NCBI GenBank assembly: GCA_914767885.1
Contig: CAJZBQ010000027.1
Coordinates: 868,001 to 932,000, forward strand
Source: Blepharisma stoltei
Taxonomy: Eukaryota > Ciliophora > Heterotrichea > Heterotrichida > Blepharismidae
Direction of reading: 5' to 3'
DNA: 64,000 nt
Below, piece by piece: positions 55,095 to 64,000 of this stretch. Both the position numbers and the translations under genes were made by a program. Each line of letters opens with the position of its first letter. Position 1 is the first letter of the stretch. The notes beneath the pieces were generated by a model. The model had not been told where the DNA came from. It ran no database searches and was given only the letters and a program-made list of their open reading frames with translations.

Positions 55095-56228
55095 ATGGGA
55101 GGCTGCAACGAGCGTGAGACGGTTTTTGAAGAAGAATCAGTGCGAGATCTCAGAACGCAAATGGTAATTGAGTACTTAAAGCAACGGAAGCTGATGGTAA
55201 AAAATCTTAAAACGCGTAAAAGAGCTGAAGACACAGAAAGTGCTGATGAAAACAGCACATATTCAGAAGACGAAAATAAATCAGCTGAAATAGCACCAAT
55301 AGAAAAGCAGGAAACAAAAAGGCCAAAAATCGAGGAGCAAGATGAAGCAATCGAAGAAGAGCTAATTCAAAAAGTTGAATTTGCTCCAACGAAAATGAAG
55401 CAAGAAGCAGAAACTGAAGAAGTCTTCATAGGAGCTATTGAAATTTCACCTATGAGGCCGAGCTTGGAAATCCAAAATATTCCCTATGTCGCTTCTTTTA
55501 GGCCAACAAAAAAGCCACCTGTTATAGAAAAAATAATCCAAGACGCCCCACCAAGGCCAAGCTTGGGAATCCAAAAAATCCCTTTAGTGCACTCAATAAA
55601 GCCGAAAAAGGCTGAAGAGCTTAAAATTGAAAATTTTTCAATCCAAACCTCAGTATCCAGACCGTCACTTGGCTTAGAAATTATGCCAATATCCGTTTTT
55701 GAGCCAATCAGGGCGACAATTCATTCTCCTATAAAAATTGAGGAAATTGCCAAAGAAATAAACCAGCTAGAAGAAAGAGATTTTTCGCCTTTGCCAAATG
55801 ATAAAAAGCCTAAGTTTAAAAAACTTAAAGAAATCTGTGTAGATGACTTATTTGTTTTTCAAGAAGATATAAATGAGCCTTTACAACCTGACATAAAATT
55901 CCCTGAAGAAGAAGAGGATATGATAATGATAAAAACCCCTGCTATCAAAGTAGAAGCTCCAGCCAAACAAGAAGCAGGCGTAGAGTCCTCAGAAGAACAA
56001 GTCATTGATTTCCAATTTTCTCCAGAAATCCCGTCCAGAGACTCTGAAGAAATCAGTATGAGAGATAGCTACTCCGGCGCCAATGTATTTGTGAAGTCTC
56101 GCAAGCGTATTCATATGTTCAGAGATAACCCGAAACCTTTAACCCCTGAGATGCACAAGCTGAATTTAGAATGCAGGCTTACAATTGATGAAGAAGCCAG
56201 GAAATCAATCGAAAAAATGAATAAGTAA
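55095..56228 (+). CDS. Unknown charged protein with RPSLG-x-P repeats
   Basis: 377 aa, uninterrupted. Starts MGGCNERETVFEEES (possible N-myristoylation), 45 bp from the divergent CHAT-STAND start. Acidic Glu/Lys-rich N-terminus, then three degenerate repeats spaced 40-50 residues apart: RPSLEIQNIPYVASFRP, RPSLGIQKIPLVHSIKP and RPSLGLEIMPISVFEP. The rest is low complexity, with Glu-Glu-rich tracts, ending in KPLTPEMHKLNLECRLTIDEE. Not recognised. The short repeated motif suggests multiple docking sites for one partner. Confidence 0.7.
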   Translation: MGGCNERETVFEEESVRDLRTQMVIEYLKQRKLMVKNLKTRKRAEDTESADENSTYSEDENKSAEIAPIEKQETKRPKIEEQDEAIEEELIQKVEFAPTKMKQEAETEEVFIGAIEISPMRPSLEIQNIPYVASFRPTKKPPVIEKIIQDAPPRPSLGIQKIPLVHSIKPKKAEELKIENFSIQTSVSRPSLGLEIMPISVFEPIRATIHSPIKIEEIAKEINQLEERDFSPLPNDKKPKFKKLKEICVDDLFVFQEDINEPLQPDIKFPEEEEDMIMIKTPAIKVEAPAKQEAGVESSEEQVIDFQFSPEIPSRDSEEISMRDSYSGANVFVKSRKRIHMFRDNPKPLTPEMHKLNLECRLTIDEEARKSIEKMNK

Positions 56229-56291
56229 AATTAAAAGTTGAATAATTCTAAAAATGCTTATTTGGGCATAAGTCCATAATTAACCATAAAT

Positions 56292-56540
56292 ATGCAGAAC
56301 GAGGACAAAAAGATAGTTGATCTTTACATCCCAAGAAAATGCTCTGCAACCAACAGACTTGTCGGACCTAGCGATTATTCAAGCGTTCAATTAAACATAG
56401 CTGATGTGAACGAAGATGGAGTCGCCCTCAAGACAAACCAAACGTTTTGCATCTCAGGAAGAGTCAGAAGACAAGGATTCGCTGATGGATGTCTTAACAG
56501 ACTTTTCAAAGAGAAAGGACTTTTAACTTTCGCTAAGTAG
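56292..56540 (+). CDS. RPS21: Ribosomal protein eS21 (RPS21)
   Basis: 82 aa, uninterrupted. MQNEDKKIVDLYIPRKCSATNRLVG is the unmistakable S21e start (VDLYxPRKCSAxNR), followed by DYSSVQLNIADVNEDG and ICGxxRRxGxSD-equivalent CISGRVRRQGFADGCLNRL. Length equals that of eukaryotic homologues (about 81-87 aa). Small-subunit protein needed for 18S maturation. The IES-free state is unremarkable for so short a gene. Confidence 0.97.
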   Translation: MQNEDKKIVDLYIPRKCSATNRLVGPSDYSSVQLNIADVNEDGVALKTNQTFCISGRVRRQGFADGCLNRLFKEKGLLTFAK

Positions 56541-56664
56541 TTTAACATCTCCTTCATATAAACTGGCTTATACTAAAGCTCTTATAAGAATTGTTTGAAT
56601 TTAAGCTGAGTTATGAAACTTTATTTCGTAAATATTGAATCATCGTGGTGCCTTAGTTTTCTTA

Positions 56665-57425
56665 CCCCCCCCCTTTAAATTGGAACAAAATATAGGTAAA
56701 ATTTTCCACTTTTTTTGGTAAATTAAACCCCCCTTTAAATTGTAACAAAATTTAATTTTTATAATAAAAAATTATATATAATTTTTATGTAAAAAGTTTC
56801 GATATAAATTTAAAATGTTTCTTCTTAACTAAAATTAAAAATTTAGTTATATCCTGCTCTTGTTTAAAGAATAGAGTATAAAGAGCATCTTATTAAATAA
56901 ATTTATTATCCTTAATTGTAAATTTTTAAAAAAAATTTAATTGTTTTTTTTTGATAAAAATGATATTTTTTATATAAATAGCTTTGATATAAATCCAATA
57001 CGAATTCTTTACAAAAATTCAAAATTTACTTATCTCTTGCTTTATTTTAAAGAATAGAGTATAAATAACATCTTATTTAAACAAAATTAGCACTTTGATC
57101 GATAAATTATCTAAAAAATTGTTTTTATCAATAAAAATAATAATTTTTGTGTAAATAGTTTTGATACCAATTAATATTGGCGTATTAATTAATAATAAAA
57201 ATTTTAGTTATATCTTGCTTTGTTTTAAAGGATAAAGAGTAAATAGCATTTTATTAAACAAATTTATTAATCTAATTCGATAAATTTTTGAAATTTTTTT
57301 TTTTTTAAGTTTTATATAAATTTTTTTTTATAAAAAATTTTATAATGATTTTTTTTTAAAAAATTTTCTTACCCCCCCCTTTAAAATTGGAACAAAATTT
57401 TTAGTTCCAATTTAAAGGGGGGGAG
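56665..57425. mobile_element. MITE-like element, family 2, expanded by internal repeats (761 bp)
   Basis: TTA at 56662-56664 and 57426-57428. The CCCCTTTAAATTGGAACA word occurs at the left end twice as direct repeats, and at the right end as a hairpin with TTCCAATTTAAAGGGG. Between them lie three diverged tandem units of about 170-180 bp, each with a TTTTAAAGAATAGAGTATAA-like word. No ORF. Intergenic. Confidence 0.82.
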
Positions 57426-57509
57426 TTAGATTTAATATAAGCTAAAAAAGCTTATTTATGAATTAGTTTAGATGAATTAGGATTTTATTCTAATAAATAG
57501 GATAATAAA

Positions 57510-59006
57510 TTAATTTTGTGAAAGCTGAAATGCAAACTGTTTGAGGTTTACAGGCTCTCCTATGTAATGCAAAAATAAAATCGAGTTTGCATGTCGACAA
57601 GCTGCAATTTGCTGACTGTCAAGAACTTTGTCAAAATTTACATTAATTTCATGGTACTCCAAGTTAGGGTTTGCCAGCATTATTTCATACAAATTAGAAT
57701 AGTGGCAAAAAAGTGGCCGGATCACGTTTAAATATCACTCTTTTGAGCCTTTTATAGGAGACACATTTAAACGCTTAGTTTTATAATCAGCCAAAACATA
57801 GTGAAATACCTCAATATCGTGCTCAGGGAAATAAGTTGGTTGGAATTTTTTAGTCTCTTTTTCGTCTGTCACTGATTTAGGAGAGCCAATAGGAGAACTT
57901 GCGACAGACCTCGACTTCCTTATAACTTGCTGTTCAAATGTTCTTAAAAACTTTTCTTTATGTTCATTTACCTCTGGCTTGATGATTTTTTTTTGGTACT
58001 CTTCTTCAAGTTTTTCGAAAATTCCTTTGTCGTCCATTTCTTTACAAACCCTTAAACCTTTATCTACGAACCATGGGTCATAGTCTACCGTGCCATCAGT
58101 CAAAGCTTGAAGTACAATACATAAAACCCCTGCTTTTACAGCGACTAATGCAATAACTTTTTCTTGTTTTCCATTTTTTATTTTATTCGTAAGGGTAAAT
58201 TGCGGGAACGTGTTGGTTCTGATAAACAAAGTATTAGCGTAATACAGCTTCATGACCTCTTTTGTATCACTTTCTGATAGGTTTCCTATAATAGTGCACC
58301 CTCTATACATAAACATAACTGAAGTAATAACAGCAGATGGGGAATCTAATGTCAAAATCTCATGCACAATAACAGTTTTATCTAAATATAATAAATTCAA
58401 ACTATCTTGGATATCCATCCTCACCTCAACAGAAACTGGCAGTACAAGAGAACTGCAGCCTAGTGCCAATGGTAAACACACCTGTGGATAAATAATCGGA
58501 GACGTCGAGAAATCTTCATCTTCATATAGCATATATGGATAAACCTTATAAAACAAACAAATAAAGACCGGATCCAGGGCTTTTTTCAGCTTGTCATTCA
58601 TATCAAGCTTAAGCGTCATTAAGTCTCTTTGGCTCATGCGGCCACTTCTGCCACTCCTAGGCGTCCTTTCACTAATAAGCTCATCTGTTACACATGGAAA
58701 ATTGTCAGGAAAAGGGTAAATATTTTTTATTCAAAATAAAGCTTCTTTATATACAGACGTAAGAATTGTATCTGAAATTGTAGGAATTATTATCGCAAGA
58801 TAAAAGTTGGGGTATAATAAATCTACTGCCACTTTACAGTTAGGGTATGACAGAATTTGGAAACTCACTATAGGGAATGGGACTGTAAAAGCAATTGAGG
58901 CGTTTAATGGGTAGAGATAGACAGGCTGATCTGGAGAGCGGCTGCTGAGTATGACTGCTACATACTCAGTTGACCCACTTATGCAGCGACTCATAAAGTC
59001 TTCCAT
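57510..59006 (-). CDS. Unknown 498-aa protein
   Basis: Uninterrupted when TGA is read as Trp (ALFWIKNIYPFPD; GSKEWYLNVIRPL). The N-terminal about 90 residues look like alternating strands and helices (YVAVILSSRSPDQPVYLYPL, IVSFQILSYPNCKVAVDLLYP), compatible with a longin/roadblock-like or other alpha-beta fold. The middle has DPVFICLFYKVYPYMLYEDED, CLPLALGCSSLVLPVSVEVRM and MFMYRGCTIIGNLSESDTKEVMKLYYANT; the latter resembles the longin-type strands of HPS/CCZ1/Fuzzy-like proteins, but I cannot confirm it. A polar, Ser-rich linker precedes the C-terminal block. Confidence 0.7.
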
Positions 59007-59361
59007 TTTATGATTTTTTAAATTAAGTAAATAACTCTTCTCTTCAATTTTTTTCTGTGCAGTGTTCTATGAGGGCTTGAAACAAAGCAGTAATAAGGAG
59101 AAGTCACTGAGAAAATGAAATAAGGAAAAATGATTTTTAGGAAAATTTGATAATAAAAATAATTAAAGTTGTTGAATTAATATAAAAATTAGAATAAGAA
59201 AACAGTTTTTTTTTTAAAAAAAAAAAAAATAATGATTTTTGGTATCCAGAATTAACACATTCTCCAGTGCACCTCACAGCTCGTAAAATCATAAACTTAA
59301 GCAAGTTTATCTAAATCTCTTCAGGGGCTTTGCGAGCCATTAATTCATATTTGTAAAGAGG
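59007..59361. other. Divergent promoter region
   Basis: AT-rich spacer between the 498-aa gene and the CHD gene, including an A/T homopolymer run near 59210-59230. No element recognised. Confidence 0.35.
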
Positions 59362-62300
59362 ATGAGCTTTTACTCTGGCTCTGACGATAATTCTGACTAT
59401 GGCGGGTTTGAACCGCAGGTCAGCTCAACTCGTAGGTCTTTAAGACAAAGACCTCAAAAGAAGTAATCAACTACACAGGTACACTGAGATAGACTCTGAT
59501 AGCGAAGACGAGATAGCAGGTGAAGAGACTTCTGAACTGGAAACCTGAATTTCCCTTCAGAAAATGAGCATAATTATTTTGCGGTATAAATTATTTTTTA
59601 AAAATATGAGTTTATTTATATAATTTTAAAACTATTTATTAATTTTCAAAAAAAAGAATTTATTATTTTGTTTATTAATAGAGGACGGGAGTGACAGGTC
59701 TTCCTTAATCCACCCATTGACCAAATCCTCGGTTTCTCAAATGAAAAGTACCTCGTCAAATACAAAGACCGCTCATATATCCACCTCAAATGGCTCACTG
59801 AGGAGGAAATCATTTCCGAGGGTCGCAATGGCAAACTTAAGCTCAATCGCTTCCTGAGGGAACGCATGAATCGACTTCCTGAAGAAGAAGGCAAATTCTT
59901 TGACCCAGCCTTTACAGACGTCGACCGGGTATTATTGACCACAGAAATCTTCCCTGTTGTCCATCCCCGACAGGCAGCTCTCGTAACTGAGCGGTGGCAA
60001 GGCAAATGTGCAGGAATTCTTAACCCTTAAAAGATGATAAAAAATACCATAAAGAGTGACCATAATAGTCGATTTTTCTATAGATTTTTTGCAATATAAC
60101 TCTAAATAATACTATCAAAAAGTTAGCAAAATTATGAATTTTAGGAGAAATGAATTCTGCTACGCTATACCTTTCTTATACCCTATTGAGCAGTCAGTCA
60201 ATGGTGGAACTGAGTATTACAAGAAAGTAAGGTACCCAGTGGACTTTGTAACTATCCATAATCGCTTATACAATGGCTACTACACCTTGCCCATGGAATT
60301 TTGGAAAGACTTGGGCTTTGTCTTTAAAAACTGCCAATTGTTTAACCAAGATAGAGAAGCGGACATCAGGATCATTGGGGACACATTGAGGCAGCTGTCA
60401 GTTCACCTTTACAAACTCTGGCATGGCAGCACGACTGATGCAGGGCGATACACGCTCAAATGGGTCAGTTTGGTTCCCAATTATGACGTGACCAGTCCAG
60501 AGTTTCTTCAAGTCGATTTAGAAGCTGAAGAATTCACCCAGCAAGACGAAGAAGAAGATTTTAACCTAAATGAGCAGCATTTGTCTCAAGAAGAACTAGC
60601 GCAGATACAGCTGGAAGGGGAGACTGATAAGCTGTTCCTCGTCAAATGGAAAAATTTATAGTAAATCATATGTATTGGCACACAAAAATCAGCTTCTTTT
60701 TTAATAGAAAAAAGTTATTTCTATTGATTTAAATATGAATATCATATAAAGACTCCACATGGGAACCAGAAAGCCTAATCAATAACGCCGCCAAAATTTC
60801 TGATTACTATAGGTTTAACCGTGCATTAGACACACAAGCGCGGCAAGAAATGACTGATTTAAACACAAACTTTACCAAAGTTATGGGCTACCTCGCTGCA
60901 GATGAGGCAAATAAGCGATATAGAGGCTATGGAAATTCACAGTTAATCCATTTATTGGACTCTATAGACTTCCCTACTTTTGATTCAAGGACCCAAATCC
61001 AGCAATTTATTATGTCCCCTGGGTTTAAGGACGGAAAACACCTCAGAGAGTACCAAGTTTTTGGGCTAAATTGGCTGCTTCGAAACTGAAGCGTCAAAAG
61101 AAATAGCATTTTGGCTGACGAAATGGGCTTAGGGAAAACAGTCCAAATTGTAAGTTTTATTAATACACTAGTAAACTCTTATAAATTAAGAGGCCCGTAT
61201 CTGGCTATAGCACCCCTTTCGACACTTGCACATTGGAAAAAGACAGTAGAAGACTGGACAATGCTGAACTGTGTGGTTTATCATGACCCGAATGGCTCAG
61301 AAGGCAGAGAATTCTGCAATAAATATGAAAATTATTATAAGTTTATAATGATAAGCCTCATATTTTTACTTGTAATACTATTTTAATTTTTTACATAAAA
61401 TAGATAATTAGCTTAATAGAAAAAAATTTTTTTTTAGGCGAAAAAGCATATAGACATAATGAAAAGAGGAGGAGTCAGCGAAAAATCAAAACTGGTGAAA
61501 TTCCATATAATGGTCACTTCCTATGAAGTCTTCATGCAAGATTACAACAAATTCTTTGTCGATATCCCATGGCAATTAATTGCTATTGATGAAGCTCATA
61601 GGCTGAAAAACAAACAAGCCAAAATTTTAAGCTTTTTAAGAGAACTTCCTTGTAGGAGATTTGTATTGATGACTGGGACTCCTCTCCAGAATAACACAGA
61701 AGAGTTGTGGTCGCTACTGAATTTTATCCAGCCTCAAGATTTTGCTGACCTTAGTAACTTTTTATTATCTATTAATTAAAATGCATCATTTTCTATAGGT
61801 ATCATCATTATTCTCTATAAAAATTAATTTTTCAAAAAAATATTTTCATATAAATCTCTTTGCAAGACCATATCTAAATATGGAAATTTAGAAACAAAAG
61901 AGCAAGTCGAGCAGCTTCAAGAAAACATCAAGCCTTATCTACTCCGAAGGCTCAAAGAAGAAGTAGAAAAGTCAATCCCCCCTCTTCAAGAAACCATTAT
62001 CGACGTAGAGCTTACAAATATTCAAAAAACCTATTATCGTGCCATTTACGAAAGAAACCGTTCTTTCCTATGCAGAGGCACCTTAACACCCCAGCTCACC
62101 AATATGGAAATCCAGCTGCGAAAATGCTGCAACCACCCATATCTAATCAAAGGTGTCGAACAAAGCCATGCTGCAGGACTTATCAGTGATGACGAAAAAA
62201 TGAAGCGCATGATCGAAAGCTCAGGCAAAATGGTCCTCCTCGACAAGCTGCTCCCCAGGCTAAAAGACCAAGGCAAAAAAGTCCTGATTTTTTCTCAATT

Positions 62301-64000
62301 TACCCAAATGTTGAATTTAATAGAAGAATACTTACGAATGAAATTTTATAAGTTCGAAAGGCTGGACGGATCAGTCAAGGCTACAGACAGACAAGCTTCT
62401 ATAGAAAGATTTAACACAGAAGAACAAAATATTGACATTTTCTTATTATCAACTAGAGCAGGAGGACTCGGGATTAATTTGACGTCAGCTCAGGTAGTCA
62501 TTATTTTTGATAGTGACTGGAACCCTCAGAATGATGTACAAGCTACTGCAAGAGCCCATAGAATTGGCCAAAAACAAGAAGTCCAGGTATACAGGCTGAT
62601 TACTGCAAGAACTTATGAAGCAGAAATGTTTGAAAGGGCTTCAAGAAAACTAGGCCTTGACCAAGCTGTGTTTGCAAGAGATAATAAAGCGGAAATTGAA
62701 AATCTGCTGAAATTTGGAGCTTATAGCATATATGAAGAAGACTCAGGCAGAAGTCAACAGTTCATTGAGTCTAATATTGACCAAATCTTGCAGACCAATA
62801 CAAGAATAGTTGACTACAATTTAATCAAAAATTCTTATTCCTTTTCCAAAAGTTCTTTTGTGTCGCATGGGTCTGATACCAGTATAAATATAGATGACCC
62901 TAATTTTTGGAATAAAGTGCTGCCACCACAGACGTCGCTGTCGTCAAGACTATTAACCAAGCTTAATGACCGCAGCTTTACGGTGGAGTCACAAGGAGAA
63001 GAATTCATGCAAGAATTAGAGTTGGCGGTAAATGAGGTCATGGCGTCAAAAACTAATATAGAAACCCATAATATTGAAGAAGAAGAAATTCTGACGTCTT
63101 TGCTGTTCCAGGTTACACAGACCAAACAGTTTGCAAAAGGGACAAGACAGCTGGCGCTGCAGTGGATGAATGAGCTTACAAGGCCTTTAAGAAACCGATC
63201 AAGTAGAAATATGATATTTATAAATAATTCTAATAAAAATGTTATAAGGATTATCCTTATTTTAGATAATTATTATGATTGTATGTTTATATATTTAATA
63301 GAAATTAAACTAATCGCATATAAGCCAGATTCTCCACAAATTATGAGCGAAAGTGAAGATGAAAGCGGCGAAGAAAAAAACAGGAAAAAAATCACAAGCT
63401 TCGGAGGGACTGGAATCATATGTGCCCACTGTGAAAAAGAAGGCTGCGGATGAATTTGTGCTGGCCCATGCAAAAGAGGATACCATGACCAATGCAAAGA
63501 TAAAGAGCTTGACCTAAATCACGACTCAAATCTCCCAGAAGATGAAGAAGACAACATAGCTGAACGCTTAGGCTGGAAATGCCACGACTGCACCAAAAAC
63601 AAAGCTGCCTGCTTTGTATGTGGCAAAAAAGGACCATTCGCAGGACACCAAAAAGAAGGCAAAAACTACGAAATCGTCGTCAAATGCTCACTTAACAACT
63701 GTGGGAAATTTTTCCACCTTTCCTGCTTAGCAACTAAGCATAAAAAACGCTTCATTTGTCCTTGGCATTACTGTGGGATCTGCAAAGCTTCAGGAAACTC
63801 GAAATCCTTACTCCAGTGTTCTCGCTGTCCTAATGCATTCCACTTACGCTGCTATACCAGAAAAATAGTCCGACTAAACAAAAGGTACATTGTCTGCCAC
63901 CAACATAAGCAGCCGCAGCGACCACCAATTTATCCATCCCATAAAGCCCAGCATAAAGAAAACGTAAAAGCACTAAAAGAAAAACTAAGCGAGCTGTGGA
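59362..64000 (+). CDS. CHD-type chromatin remodeller with chromodomains, inserted bromodomain and PHD fingers (partial)
   Basis: Starts MSFYSGSDDNSDYGGFEP; continues past the window end. One 16-nt intron (59463-59478) and five IESs are removed; frames of all blocks then agree. Order: acidic N-terminus. Chromodomain 1 (NPPIDQILGFSNEKYLVKYK, SYIHLKWL). Second chromodomain start (FTDVDRVLLTTEIFP). A bromodomain (YYKKVRYPVDFVTIHNRLYNG, FKNCQLFNQDREADI, with the acetyl-lysine Asn). The rest of chromodomain 2 (LFLVKWKNLYKDSTWEPESL). SNF2 ATPase (ILADEMGLGKTVQ, IDEAHRLKN, MTGTPLQNN, LIFSQFTQML, LLSTRAGGLGINLTSA, RAHRIGQ). Then Cys/His-rich PHD-like fingers (CAHCEKEGCGWICAGPCKRGYH and more). A nuclear nucleosome remodeller. 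A further in-frame IES may lie at about 63213-63310. Confidence 0.93.
59463..59478 (+). other. 16-nt spliceosomal intron
   Basis: GTAATCAACTACACAG. Removal deletes an in-frame TAA and gives QRPQKKYTEIDSDSEDE. Same GT..AG form as the 15-nt introns in the transporter and PP2C genes. Confidence 0.85.
59587..59678 (+). other. IES (TA-bounded, 92 bp)
   Basis: Removal joins MSIIILRY to RGREWQVFLNPPIDQILGF, leading into the first chromodomain. Confidence 0.8.
60028..60112 (+). other. IES (TA-bounded, 85 bp)
   Basis: Removal joins KCAGILNPY to QKVSKIMNFRRNEFCYAIPF, the first helix of the bromodomain. Confidence 0.78.
60659..60744 (+). other. IES (TA-bounded, 86 bp)
   Basis: Removal joins FLVKWKNL to YKDSTWEPESL, the diagnostic chromodomain strand. 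Confidence 0.85.
61344..61448 (+). other. IES (TA-bounded, 105 bp)
   Basis: Removal gives KYENYYKFIDIMKRGGVSEKSKL in frame, between ATPase motifs. Confidence 0.75.
61773..61850 (+). other. IES (TA-bounded, 78 bp)
   Basis: Removal joins FADLSNFLLSI to KSLCKTISKYGNLETKEQ, continuing the SNF2 C-lobe. Confidence 0.75.

Overview
This window is eukaryotic and best explained as micronuclear (germline) DNA of a heterotrich ciliate, most likely Blepharisma or a close relative. Three signs point there. (1) TGA is read as tryptophan: nearly every long gene has in-frame TGA at conserved Trp positions, while TAA and TAG act as stops. (2) Spliceosomal introns are 15-16 nt GT..AG (two in each transporter gene, one in the PP2C gene, a 16-nt one in the CHD gene). 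(3) Conserved genes, including ribosomal protein uL16, are cut by 41-222 bp AT-rich, TA-bounded segments with no splice signals. Removing each one, keeping a single TA, restores the frame. These are internal eliminated sequences (IESs). I placed 25 IESs with a defined position and several more whose exact ends are ambiguous. Summed lengths are divisible by three in every gene I checked. Genus is an inference; no search was possible.

Three further insert classes sit in the same genes. (a) MITEs of about 300-390 bp (one of 761 bp) start CTCCCC and end GGGGAG, with 3-bp TAA, TTA or TGA target duplications. Many carry a terminal hairpin, and copies fall into three TIR families. (b) GC-rich, SINE-like inserts of about 430-610 bp have target duplications up to 18 bp and share a head like ATAAAATGG. 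(c) There are two palindromic elements, at 384-556 and 33243-33578.

Layout. 1-1.9 kb: the end of an unknown gene, then a minus-strand gene with an (Ala-Ile-Lys)n repeat. 2.5-13.9 kb: five tandem minus-strand MFS transporter genes, three of them disrupted. 14.4-20 kb: a repeat-HTH protein, a divergent kinesin and a SPIRAL1/HN1-like protein. 20-25 kb: AIM24-like, ABHD17-like hydrolase, p24/TMED and PP2C genes. 26-33 kb: a coiled-coil protein, a five-CH-domain protein, a CDPK and uL16. 33.7-37.8 kb: an S28 peptidase homologue lacking the usual Ser, and a papain-fold-like protein. 39-47.5 kb: a PHO80-type cyclin, an unknown helical protein, a paralogue of the coiled-coil protein, an NDUFAF6-like protein and POLD2. 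47.5-55 kb: a giant CHAT/NB-ARC/TPR/pseudo-CHAT/NB-ARC gene carrying three MITEs, one SINE-like insert and about seven IESs. 55-64 kb: an unknown repeat protein, ribosomal protein eS21, an unknown 498-aa protein, and a CHD remodeller with a bromodomain inside its second chromodomain and PHD fingers, running off the window.

Genes are tightly packed (gaps of 7, 16 and 45 bp occur). I recognised no tRNA, rRNA or CRISPR. The cellular roles (cilia and microtubules, Ca2+ signalling, membrane transport, replication, translation, chromatin) are ordinary. What is unusual is the insert architecture and the CHAT-STAND gene.
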